A DNA stretch of 6,258 bases from an uncultured Lachnospiraceae bacterium. GTDB taxonomy: Bacteria; Bacillota; Clostridia; Lachnospirales; Lachnospiraceae. The position numbers and the translations under genes were made by a program. The stretch is taken from the NCBI GenBank assembly GCA_947174725.1, contig CAMWKA010000111.1, positions 1-6,258 of the forward strand, read 5' to 3'. Positions 1 to 6,177 of this stretch are shown piece by piece (positions within the stretch are counted from its first letter, which is position 1; every line of letters begins with the position of its first letter). The notes under the pieces were generated by a model. That model was not told where the DNA came from. It saw nothing but the letters and a program-made list of their open reading frames with translations, and did no database searches.

Positions 1-691
1 CACCATCGGTGAGAAGCTTTCTGTCAGAAGATTTGAGAAGGTTAGTGGAGACGTCGTTGCGTCTTATATTCACGCCGGCGGAAGAATCGGCGTCCTTGTA
101 GCGGCAGACGGAGATTCCTCTGCGGAAGCGAAGGAAGCGCTTTCCAACGTCGCAATGCAGATTGCGGCTATGAATCCGCAGTATATCAGCAGGGCAGATA
201 TCTCCGCGGAAGAACTTGATAAATTAAGGGAAATTACGATCGACAGCGCTTTGAACGATCCTGCGTCTCTTCCTAAGCCGTTATTACAGAAATTGATCGA
301 TAAGGCGATCGGCGACGCAGTATGGAGTAAGGAAGATATCGATATCTACGAAGAGAAGAAGAGTAATATGAACTACTTATTCAACTTCCTTTCTAACGAG
401 GCAAAAAATGCGTTGGTTGAGCTGGCATTTGCCGACAAAACTTCCATCGTTTCTGATAAGATTTTCAGCGGTCTGGTGGAAGGACGTATCTCAAAGCAGA
501 TAAAAGAAATCAGTCTTTTGGATCAGACATATGTTAAGGCAGAAGATGGCAAGCAGACAGTTGCGCAGTACCTCAAAACAGTTTCCGGCAATCTGAAGAT
601 TACAAAGATGGTAAGATTTGAAGTCGGCGAAGGTATGGAGAAGAAGGAAGAGAACTTCGCTGAAGAAGTGAAAAAGCAGATGGGCGAATAA
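1..691 (+). CDS. tsf: Elongation factor Ts, 3' part (5' end outside window)
   Basis: EF-Ts is the cytoplasmic guanine-nucleotide exchange factor that regenerates EF-Tu-GTP during translation elongation. The open frame enters the window at base 2 with no start codon; 229 residues are visible. The visible start (GEKLSVRRFEKV, then SYIHAGGRIGVLV) matches the EF-Ts core domain, AMQIAAMNPQYISR follows, and the C-terminal module is present as SLLDQTYVK, KQTVAQYL and FEVGEGMEKKEENFAEEV. The first methionine of the uninterrupted frame (155) is internal and is not the start. Roughly the first 80 to 120 residues, including the UBA-like N-terminal domain, are missing. Between DISAEELDK and GLVEGR there are about 60 more residues than in E. 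coli EF-Ts, in the region of the coiled-coil protrusion; I believe related Clostridia share this, but cannot check. Identification is secure. Confidence 0.96.
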   Translation, partial: TIGEKLSVRRFEKVSGDVVASYIHAGGRIGVLVAADGDSSAEAKEALSNVAMQIAAMNPQYISRADISAEELDKLREITIDSALNDPASLPKPLLQKLIDKAIGDAVWSKEDIDIYEEKKSNMNYLFNFLSNEAKNALVELAFADKTSIVSDKIFSGLVEGRISKQIKEISLLDQTYVKAEDGKQTVAQYLKTVSGNLKITKMVRFEVGEGMEKKEENFAEEVKKQMGE

Positions 692-786
692 TACAGTTTA
701 TATTCCTTTAAATCAAAGCAATCTTTTGGTGCGGAATTTGCGTGTTGCTTAAAGACGGATTTGAAATGAAATATTTGCACAAAACA

Positions 787-830
787 AAAAGACATCATTG
801 CTTATAGTAGTATAGGTGATGATGTTTTTT
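787..830 (+). terminator. Rho-independent terminator after tsf
   Basis: A long hairpin: bases 792-806 pair with 811-825 (15 bp, including T-G and G-T wobbles and one T-G pair at 802/815) around the tetraloop GTAG at 807-810. The A-tract 787-790 can pair with the T-tract ending at 830. The T-run 825-830 follows directly. It lies about 95 bases after the tsf stop and before the promoter of the next unit, so it should end the tsf transcript. Confidence 0.85.
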
Positions 831-878
831 ATATATCGGGTTAGTTTATATATTAGGTGTCCAAATATCAAATAATTC

Positions 879-907
879 TTGAAAAGGCTATTACAATAAG
901 ATATAAT
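879..907 (+). promoter_or_regulatory. Sigma-A-type promoter of the toxin-antitoxin operon
   Basis: TTGAAA at 879-884 and TATAAT at 902-907 are separated by exactly 17 bases, close to the housekeeping consensus. Transcription would begin near 914, giving a leader of about 60 bases before the antitoxin GTG start. It lies downstream of the tsf terminator, which supports an independent transcription unit. Inferred from consensus match only. Confidence 0.75.
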
Positions 908-975
908 GCAAATAATATAGGAAAGAAGAAATTTTGCTGATTGAGTACACTAATACAAGAAAGGACTGATTTTTT

Positions 976-1134
976 GTGGAAGCAGCATTAAAAAATGACT
1001 ATCAAACTGCGTTAAATGAACAGAAAAAGGAAGTTCGTAATCTTGTAATGGCAGGATTAGAGCAGATGAAGGATGGGAAGACAAAAGACTTTAATACTGT
1101 ATGTGACAGATTGGAGAAGAAATACAAAGAATGA
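976..1134 (+). CDS. Putative small antitoxin of a type II toxin-antitoxin pair
   Basis: A 52-residue, charged, probably mostly helical protein (starts MEAALKNDYQTALNEQ, ends VCDRLEKKYKE). The start is GTG at 976: an in-frame TGA at 967-969 rules out anything further upstream, and AAAGGA (960-965) stands 10 bases before it. The stop overlaps the next gene's start as ATGA (1131-1134), the usual arrangement for translationally coupled antitoxin-toxin pairs. The C-terminal stretch GKTKDFNTVCDRLEKKY resembles the toxin-binding tail of RelB/Phd-like antitoxins. I see no complete ribbon-helix-helix or other DNA-binding domain, so self-repression is uncertain. The role is inferred mainly from position beside a recognisable ParE-like toxin; the family itself I do not name. 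It should bind and neutralise the toxin in the cytoplasm. Confidence 0.75.
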   Translation: MEAALKNDYQTALNEQKKEVRNLVMAGLEQMKDGKTKDFNTVCDRLEKKYKE

Positions 1135-1457
1135 GGCACTACCGAATTGAGATTACTGAGTTGGCGGAACAGGATTTAGAAAATGCTGGCGATCATATTG
1201 CATATAACTTGAAAAATCCGACTGCTGCTGTTAATACGGTAAATGGCATACGTGAGAAGATTAATTCTTTATCAGATTTCCCTGAAAGAAATGAATTAGA
1301 TGAGGATAAGGCGCTAGATGAGTTGGGTGTTCGCATGGATTACTACAAAAATTATAAGATATACTATATAATTTATGAGAACACCATATACATAATAAGA
1401 ATACTTCATATGTTAGTTGATAGCAAGGCATGGCTATATCGTGCGTTTGGCTTGTAA
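1131..1457 (+). CDS. RelE/ParE-superfamily toxin
   Basis: A 108-residue protein with the layout of the ParE/RelE toxin fold: an N-terminal strand and helix (YRIEITELAEQDLENAGDHIAYNL), a second helix with NTVNGIREKINSLSDFPER, then the strand segment YYKNYKIYYIIYE, and a C-terminal IIRILHMLVDSKAWLYRAFGL. The order of the LAEQDLE, FPER, YKIYY and RILHMLVDSK blocks is what identifies it. Family members either poison DNA gyrase (ParE) or cleave ribosome-bound mRNA (RelE); the sequence alone does not decide which, although the general look is nearer ParE. Its ATG overlaps the antitoxin stop by ATGA, so it is probably translated by coupling; a purine-rich GGAGAAG lies at 1113-1119, rather far upstream. 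Base composition is visibly more AT-rich than in the genes on either side, consistent with acquisition by transfer. The length is normal and the gene appears intact. Confidence 0.87.
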   Translation: MRHYRIEITELAEQDLENAGDHIAYNLKNPTAAVNTVNGIREKINSLSDFPERNELDEDKALDELGVRMDYYKNYKIYYIIYENTIYIIRILHMLVDSKAWLYRAFGL

Positions 1458-1548
1458 TATGATAAATAGTTGTACCTCATGCAGCAGTTTTTAAGAAAAA
1501 ATCGCGATGCAGAGTAATTGCTGAGAATGGCAAAAAGAGATAAGAGCT

Positions 1549-1592
1549 AAAACCTTTGAAAAGTCTGATCATGGGCGTTTTGAGGGTTTTTT
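1549..1592 (+). terminator. Probable terminator of the toxin-antitoxin operon
   Basis: AAAACC (1549-1554) pairs with GGTTTT (1585-1590), and the stem can continue inward through wobble pairs to 1561/1578, giving about 13 bp around a loop of 16 bases. A run of six T (1587-1592) closes it. The stem is AU-rich and has several G-T pairs, so it is weaker than the hairpins at 787-830 and 4731-4762. The rest of the gap between toxin and galactokinase (1458-1548) holds nothing else I can support. Confidence 0.5.
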
Positions 1593-1611
1593 ATGATTTT
1601 GAATAGATGTA

Positions 1612-1626
1612 TACATATCATATGTA
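1612..1626 (+). promoter_or_regulatory. Palindrome in the galactokinase leader, possible operator
   Basis: Bases 1612-1626 are a perfect inverted repeat, TACATAT-C-ATATGTA, with 7-base arms and one central base. It lies 28 bases before the galK start and just after a weak -35-like TTGAAT (1599-1604); TATGTA at 1621-1626 would be a poor -10 with a 16-base spacer. Its position would suit a repressor site or overlap the promoter. AT-rich palindromes of this size also arise by chance, and the promoter itself is not clearly resolved. Confidence 0.35.
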
Positions 1627-1654
1627 AAAATTTTATTGAAGAAAGGATACTGCC

Positions 1655-2935
1655 ATGCAGAACACAAGTGAATATATACAGGAAATCCAAAGCGGCGTCT
1701 ATGACGAACGCCTGGGTGAAATCTATGTGGATGAGAAATTATTATCTGGCCAAAAACAGCGGTATCAGGATGCGCTGTTAAGGTTTCAGGAATTGTTTGG
1801 TGAAAAAGAGGTATCCGTTTATAGTGCGCCCGGAAGAACCGAGGTTTCCGGTAATCATACGGATCATCAGCATGGACATGTACTCGCGGCAAGTATCAAT
1901 CTGGACGCAGTCGGCGTAGCGGCAAAGATTGGGAAGAAGATTGTTCGTCTGGTATCGGGGGACGCTCCGATGATTGAGTGTGATCTGGAGCAGCTTGAGC
2001 CTGTGGAAGAAGAAAAGGAAAGTACGGCTGCGCTGATCCGTGGTGTGGCAGCCGGACTGGTGCAGAGAGGATATCAGGTGGGTGGATTGGAAGCCTATGT
2101 AACCTCAGATGTTCTGATCGGAGCCGGTATGTCCTCTTCAGCAGCGTTTGAGAGTCTGATTGGGACGATCTTTTCCGGATTATATAACGATATGCAGGTG
2201 CCTTCCGTGGAGATTGCGAAGATCGGACAGTATGCGGAAAATATTTATTTTGGGAAACCCTGCGGGTTGATGGATCAGATGGCATGCAGTGTCGGCGGGC
2301 TGATTTATATTGATTTTGCCGATGTACAGCAGCCGATGGTCAGACAGATCCCCGCGGATTTTGAAGGACACCGGTATAGTCTGTGTATCGTTGATACGAA
2401 AGGATCCCATGCGGATCTGACGGAGGATTACGCGGCTGTCCCCATGGAGATGAAAGCGGTAGCCGCGTATTTCGGAAAGGAATATTTAAGGGATGTGGAA
2501 GAAGAAGACTTCTTTGCCAACCTTGCGAAAATTCGTGAAGAGGCAGGCGACAGGGCAGTTCTTCGTGCGATTCATTTTTACACGGAGCAGGGGCGCGTCA
2601 GCAGGGCAGTTAAGGCTTTGGAGGAAGATGAGTTTGACAGGTTCTTATCTGAGATCAGGGAAAGCGGCGATTCTTCGGAAAAGTGTCTGCAGAACATTTA
2701 TAGCATAAAGGAGCCGCAGACGCAGAGTCTCACGGTGGCGCTTGCTGTCAGCGCATATTACCTGAAAGATAACGGCGTCTGCCGTGTGCATGGCGGAGGT
2801 TTTGCCGGGACGATTCAGGCATTTGTAAAAAATGAAGCGGTTGATGAATATAAAAATACAATAGAAGCCATTTTCGGGAAAGACGCCTGCCATGTGCTAA
2901 AGATACGTCCGTATGGCGGGATCTGTGTCATGTAA
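1655..2935 (+). CDS. galK: Galactokinase (GHMP kinase family)
   Basis: Catalyses ATP-dependent phosphorylation of alpha-D-galactose to galactose-1-phosphate, the entry step of the Leloir pathway in the cytoplasm. All three GHMP motifs are present: the galactokinase signature GRTEVSGNHTDHQHG (residues 60-74), the phosphate-binding loop IGAGMSSSAA (155-164) and the C-terminal GGGFAGT (380-386). The catalytic aspartate is probably D207 in CGLMDQ. At 426 residues it is longer than the E. coli enzyme (382), mainly through an N-terminal extension of about 40 residues. The start ATG is preceded by AAAGGA at 1642-1647, 7 bases upstream. In the signature, the position held by the sugar-contacting glutamate of classical galactokinases (E43 in the human enzyme) is N67, while the arginine, histidine and aspartate (R61, H68, D70) are kept. 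I recall similar signatures in other gut Firmicutes and Bacteroides. No galT or galE is visible nearby. A related sugar kinase cannot be fully excluded. Confidence 0.92.
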   Translation: MQNTSEYIQEIQSGVYDERLGEIYVDEKLLSGQKQRYQDALLRFQELFGEKEVSVYSAPGRTEVSGNHTDHQHGHVLAASINLDAVGVAAKIGKKIVRLVSGDAPMIECDLEQLEPVEEEKESTAALIRGVAAGLVQRGYQVGGLEAYVTSDVLIGAGMSSSAAFESLIGTIFSGLYNDMQVPSVEIAKIGQYAENIYFGKPCGLMDQMACSVGGLIYIDFADVQQPMVRQIPADFEGHRYSLCIVDTKGSHADLTEDYAAVPMEMKAVAAYFGKEYLRDVEEEDFFANLAKIREEAGDRAVLRAIHFYTEQGRVSRAVKALEEDEFDRFLSEIRESGDSSEKCLQNIYSIKEPQTQSLTVALAVSAYYLKDNGVCRVHGGGFAGTIQAFVKNEAVDEYKNTIEAIFGKDACHVLKIRPYGGICVM

Positions 2936-2957
2936 AGCCGGGAGAAGATTGGGCTTT
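2934..2957 (+). terminator. Weak hairpin after galK, possible terminator
   Basis: AAAGCC (2934-2939, overlapping the galK stop codon) pairs with GGCTTT (2952-2957) as a 6-bp stem with a 12-base loop. Only three T (2955-2957, inside the stem) precede GTGC, so the U-tract is poor. No better terminator is visible in the 154-base gap before the next gene. Confidence 0.3.
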
Positions 2958-3020
2958 GTGCAGATATAATTTGTACAATTTTAATAATTTATGTCTTCTG
3001 CTTTTGGAATACCTTGCAAC

Positions 3021-3049
3021 TTGTCGAAGTCCTTCTGAGGTGATATAGT
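3021..3049 (+). promoter_or_regulatory. Extended -10 promoter of the EAL-domain gene
   Basis: TTGTCG (3021-3026) and TATAGT (3044-3049) are 17 bases apart, and the -10 is preceded by TG one base upstream (3041-3042), giving the extended -10 form TGATATAGT. Transcription would begin near 3056, leaving a short leader of about 34 bases before the ATG at 3090, which carries GAGGA at 3079-3083. No c-di-GMP riboswitch is recognisable in the leader. Confidence 0.65.
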
Positions 3050-3058
3050 ATTAATACT
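3047..3058 (+). promoter_or_regulatory. 12-base palindrome over the -10 and start site
   Basis: AGTATTAATACT at 3047-3058 is a perfect palindrome. It overlaps the last three bases of the -10 element and the likely transcription start, the classical place for a repressor operator. No regulator gene for it is visible in the window. It is short and AT-rich, so chance is possible. Confidence 0.35.
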
Positions 3059-3089
3059 TACTGTTATTATTTGGAATTGAGGACGATGC

Positions 3090-4727
3090 ATGGAAGGGAT
3101 CTTAAAACTTCTCTGGAATAGCGAAAACGGAATTTGTCAGTTGAAGAACAATAGCCAGCTGGCCTATACGGATGCTATGCAGTCTGACGGACTGGATGGT
3201 TTTCTGCGTCTTGTGGTAGAGGAGGATCGGGAGACTTATGAGGTATTTCTTCATGCTTTGAAAAATGGTCTGAAAGGTACAGCAGAGTTTGTACCGTTAC
3301 AGGATAACCATATGTCGGTATCCGTCCGTATGTATAAGGCGGACGGAAAGGATTCCTATCACAATACGCTTTGTTTTTTCCGAAAGGACGATAACGGCGC
3401 AGCCATACAGATGACGATGGTGATCTGTGAGATGACGGCGGAGGAGATCTACCGTATGCAGCTGGCGCAGACGATTACCAATGACAGCACGCCAGCCACG
3501 TTCCTGCAGGCGGCTCACGAGGTGATTCGTCAGGCTCCGGACAGGAAATATGCGCTGGTGCAGTTTGATGTTGCGAAATTTAAGATGATCAATGAGATGT
3601 ACGGGGAGCAGTTCGGGGATGAGATGCTGAACTTTTTTATTGAATCTCTGCAGGTGCTCCGTAATAAGGATCAGCTCTTTGTCCGGCTGACTGCGGACGT
3701 TTTTATGATACTGGTTCCCCATGAAGAAAGACAGGAAATATTGGATTTTATCGAGATGGTCAGGAAAGCGTTGTCGGGATATAAGGGAATCGATTATCAG
3801 TTGGTGTTTGGCGTAAGCTATGTTGAGGATGTCAATGGTATCCTCCGTAAATATGGTGACCGTGCCGCTATGGCAAGGCAGAGTATCAAGGGCAATGCGT
3901 TGCAGCATGTGGCATTTTATGAAAATAAGATGAAGGATATGATCTATAATAGAAAGTTTTTGGAGGATCATATGGAAAGTGCGCTGGAGAACCATGAATT
4001 TGTAATGTATCTTCAGCCGAAGTACAATATGGAGAACAACAGGATCGTCGGAGCGGAGGCGTTGGTACGCTGGGTCAGGAAAGACGGAAAAGTGGTACCA
4101 CCATCAGATTTTGTGCCGTTTTTTGAAAAGAACGGCTTTGTTACCAAGATGGATGCATTTATCTGGGAAGAGGCCTGTAAGCTGATCCGGGAGTGGATGG
4201 ATCAAGGGAAGGAAGTGCTCCCGATCTCAGTGAATATGTCCAGAAAGCATTTTCAGTCAGAGGATTATCTGGATACGCTAAGGCGTCTGATTGATACCTA
4301 TAGGATTCCGAAAGAATATCTGGAGATTGAAATTACGGAAACGGTGGATGAGAATGAGACCCATGATAATATCATGCGTTTGAAAGAAGAAGGATTTACG
4401 CTGCTGATGGATGATTTTGGTTCCGGTTACTCATCCTTAAATGTACTGAAGGATACGCATTTTGACATTATTAAGATCGATCGGGCATTTTTACAGGATT
4501 TCTTAGGATCGGACCGTGGTCAGAAGATCGTAGAAAACATTGTTCGTATGACAAGCGCGATCGGACTTCCCATGGTGGCAGAGGGGGTAGAGACGAAAGA
4601 ACAGGCAGAGTCGCTGCTCCAATATGGCTGCAATGTGGCGCAGGGATTTTATTACGCAAGACCGATGACAGTGGAGGATTTTCGGAAACGAAAAGAGGAA
4701 CAGGAAAATAAGGAATTGGCAGGATAG
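3090..4727 (+). CDS. Cytosolic EAL-domain c-di-GMP phosphodiesterase with degenerate GGDEF domain
   Basis: Predicted to hydrolyse the second messenger c-di-GMP to pGpG. The 545 residues fall into three parts. Residues 1-125 look like a PAS-type sensory module (EEDRETYEVFL, then a closing VICEMTAEEI). Residues 135-285 are a GGDEF fold (FDVAKFKMINEMYGEQFGDEML), but the active-site motif is TADVF (201-205), so no cyclase activity is expected. Residues 290-535 are an EAL domain with every usual catalytic or metal-binding position in place: E323 in EAL, N382 in SVNMS, E414 in EIT, D441-D442 in MDDFGSGYSSL, K462 in IIKIDR, E498 in AEGVET and Q518 in AQGFYYARP. No membrane segment or signal peptide is seen. 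The ATG at 3090 has GAGGA 6 bases upstream; the ATG at 3086 is out of frame. The gene has its own promoter and terminator. The degenerate GGDEF domain may sense GTP allosterically, as known for some composite proteins; this is inference. Confidence 0.92.
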   Translation: MEGILKLLWNSENGICQLKNNSQLAYTDAMQSDGLDGFLRLVVEEDRETYEVFLHALKNGLKGTAEFVPLQDNHMSVSVRMYKADGKDSYHNTLCFFRKDDNGAAIQMTMVICEMTAEEIYRMQLAQTITNDSTPATFLQAAHEVIRQAPDRKYALVQFDVAKFKMINEMYGEQFGDEMLNFFIESLQVLRNKDQLFVRLTADVFMILVPHEERQEILDFIEMVRKALSGYKGIDYQLVFGVSYVEDVNGILRKYGDRAAMARQSIKGNALQHVAFYENKMKDMIYNRKFLEDHMESALENHEFVMYLQPKYNMENNRIVGAEALVRWVRKDGKVVPPSDFVPFFEKNGFVTKMDAFIWEEACKLIREWMDQGKEVLPISVNMSRKHFQSEDYLDTLRRLIDTYRIPKEYLEIEITETVDENETHDNIMRLKEEGFTLLMDDFGSGYSSLNVLKDTHFDIIKIDRAFLQDFLGSDRGQKIVENIVRMTSAIGLPMVAEGVETKEQAESLLQYGCNVAQGFYYARPMTVEDFRKRKEEQENKELAG

Positions 4728-4730
4728 ACA

Positions 4731-4762
4731 GGAGAACCGACCGGTGGTCGGTTCTCCTTTTT
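4731..4762 (+). terminator. Strong rho-independent terminator after the EAL-domain gene
   Basis: GGAGAACCGACC (4731-4742) pairs perfectly over 12 bp with GGTCGGTTCTCC (4746-4757) around a 3-base loop GGT, followed at once by TTTTT (4758-4762). It begins 3 bases after the EAL gene's stop codon and ends 29 bases before the next gene's start. Confidence 0.95.
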
Positions 4763-4775
4763 AGTTGAGAATCAG

Positions 4776-4781
4776 AAAGGA
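4776..4781 (+). promoter_or_regulatory. Ribosome binding site that sets the transporter start
   Basis: AAAGGA at 4776-4781 stands 10 bases before GTG at 4792. The in-frame TTG at 4765 lies right behind the terminator T-run with no such site, and the in-frame GTG at 4783 is only one base away from this motif. The motif therefore favours 4792. Confidence 0.7.
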
Positions 4782-4791
4782 AGTGTACGAC

Positions 4792-6177
4792 GTGGAAGAA
4801 AAAGAAAAGAAAAGCGGATTCTGGTATCAGGTGGCAAATTTTATCGTAAACAAGCGTAAGGCAATTGAGATTTTATTTGTCTGCGCAATTATTTACAGCG
4901 TCTTCTGCATCAATAAGGTGCAGGTCAATCAGGATATCACAAGCTACCTGCCAGGGGAAAGTGAGACCAGACGGGGGCTTTCCCTGATGGAGGAGCAGTT
5001 TGTCACCTATGGTTCCGCGAAGGTGATGTTATCAAATGTCACTTATGGACAGGCGGAGAAGCTTGCCGGACGGATGGAATTGCTGGAGGGTGTCAAATCT
5101 GCTGCCTTAGGTATGGATGAGGAACATTATAGCGGTACGAATGTACTGATCGAAGTAACGGTTGACGGCAGCGAAGAAGAGGAACACAGTATTCAGACTA
5201 TGGATGCGGTGAAGGAGCTGCTGACAGGATATGATTACTATATTTCGACGACCATCGGTGAGACACAGGAAAGTACGGAAAGTTTAAATCATGATATGAA
5301 TATCATTTTGGTGTTGGCGGTGGTTATCATCATTGCCGTACTGATGCTTTCCACCAAGGCGTATTTTGAGATCCCGGTGCTGCTGATTACCTTTGGTGTT
5401 GCCGCGATTTTAAATATGGGCACCAATTATTGGTTGGGGGAGATTTCCTCGGTTACCAAATCAATTGCCGTCGTTTTGCAGCTTGCTTTGGCAATCGACT
5501 ATGCTATCATTCTGTGCGACCGATATATGGAGGAGCACGAAACGATGGAATCTGTGGAAGCGGTGAAGGTGGCGCTCTCGAAAGCGATCCCGGAGATCAG
5601 CTCATCTTCATTAACAACGATTTCCGGTATGGTTGCCATGATGTTTATGCAGTTCAAACTGGGATATGATATGGGTATCGTGCTGGTCAAGGCAATCATT
5701 TTAAGTTTGATTTCTGTTTTCTTCCTGATGCCGGGAGTGATACTGATCTTCGCGAAGGGTATTGACCGGTCCCATCATAAGTGTCACGTTCCGAAGATCT
5801 CCTTTGTCGGGAAATTTGCGGCTGCAACCAAGTATATCATTCCGCCGGTTTTTATCATTGTTCTGGTAGGCGCGTTTATGATGTCCAGTAACTGTCGGTA
5901 CTTGTATGACGTAAATTCCGTGGAGAGCTCGAAAAAGACGCCGTCAAAGATTGCCAGAGAGAAGATCGGGGAGATCTTTGGATCGGAGAATCAGTTTGTC
6001 GTTATGGTGCCAAAGGGAAATTATGAAGCGGAAGCAAAAGTTCTGGCGGAGCTGGGAAAGCTTCCTTATGTATCGGATGTCCTTGGTCTGGCGAATCAGA
6101 CGATCAATGATGAATATTGTCTGACTGATAAGCTTACCCCAAGACAGTTTGCCGAGCTGACGGATCTGGATGTGTAG
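4792..6177 (+). CDS. MMPL/RND-type membrane transporter, N-terminal part; 3' end replaced by adapter
   Basis: A proton-driven permease-like protein of the MMPL/RND superfamily in the cytoplasmic membrane; the substrate (lipid, drug or other) cannot be told. From GTG 4792, 461 residues are open. Membrane segments are visible near residues 24-41, then an extracytoplasmic loop 42-168 (with DITSYLPGESETRRGL), then about 170-187, 191-210, 220-243, 272-288, 300-322 and, beginning the second repeat, 349-365, followed by the start of the second external loop. Segment four contains LAIDYAIILCDRY, with the Asp-Tyr pair (D236-Y237) that forms the proton relay in this family. Full members have two such halves and about 12 segments in roughly 700 or more residues, so about a third is missing. 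The apparent TAG stop (6175-6177) is inside sequencing-adapter sequence that starts by 6172, so the last reliable codon is the aspartate at 6169-6171. A TTG at 4765 would add 9 residues but lacks a ribosome site. Confidence 0.88.
   Translation: MEEKEKKSGFWYQVANFIVNKRKAIEILFVCAIIYSVFCINKVQVNQDITSYLPGESETRRGLSLMEEQFVTYGSAKVMLSNVTYGQAEKLAGRMELLEGVKSAALGMDEEHYSGTNVLIEVTVDGSEEEEHSIQTMDAVKELLTGYDYYISTTIGETQESTESLNHDMNIILVLAVVIIIAVLMLSTKAYFEIPVLLITFGVAAILNMGTNYWLGEISSVTKSIAVVLQLALAIDYAIILCDRYMEEHETMESVEAVKVALSKAIPEISSSSLTTISGMVAMMFMQFKLGYDMGIVLVKAIILSLISVFFLMPGVILIFAKGIDRSHHKCHVPKISFVGKFAAATKYIIPPVFIIVLVGAFMMSSNCRYLYDVNSVESSKKTPSKIAREKIGEIFGSENQFVVMVPKGNYEAEAKVLAELGKLPYVSDVLGLANQTINDEYCLTDKLTPRQFAELTDLDV

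Noticed and set aside
716..750. AAGCAA (716-721) and TTGCTT (745-750) as a first terminator after tsf
   Set aside because: Six pairs with a 23-base loop and no T-run after it; the hairpin at 787-830 is far better.
852..954. ATTAGGTGT (852-860) and ACACTAAT (947-954) as inverted repeats around the toxin-antitoxin promoter
   Set aside because: The match needs a one-base bulge and the arms are about 90 bases apart in AT-rich sequence; chance is likely.
1481..1510. TTTTTAAGAAAAA hairpin near GCAGCAG and CGATGC after the toxin gene
   Set aside because: Only A-T pairs in the core with a 3-base loop and poorly matched flanks; no T-run follows.
1896..2285. Open frame of 129 codons on the minus strand
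   Set aside because: It is antisense to galK, low-complexity in composition (rich in Ser, Pro, Arg), and looks like a shadow frame.
2960..3089. Possible c-di-GMP riboswitch before the EAL-domain gene
   Set aside because: None of the conserved GEMM riboswitch core is visible and the predicted leader is only about 34 bases.
3297..3995. Open frame of 232 codons on the minus strand
   Set aside because: It lies fully antisense to the well-identified PAS/GGDEF part of the EAL-domain gene, shows no recognisable domain, and has no promoter or ribosome site that I can see.
4765..4791. TTG at 4765 as the transporter start
   Set aside because: It follows the terminator T-run by two bases and has no ribosome binding site; the GTG at 4792 has AAAGGA at suitable distance.
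2..5263. 13-base repeat ACCATCGGTGAGA at 2-14 and 5251-5263
   Set aside because: Both copies are inside coding sequence, both encode Thr-Ile-Gly-Glu in context, and neither shows a boundary; most likely coincidence.
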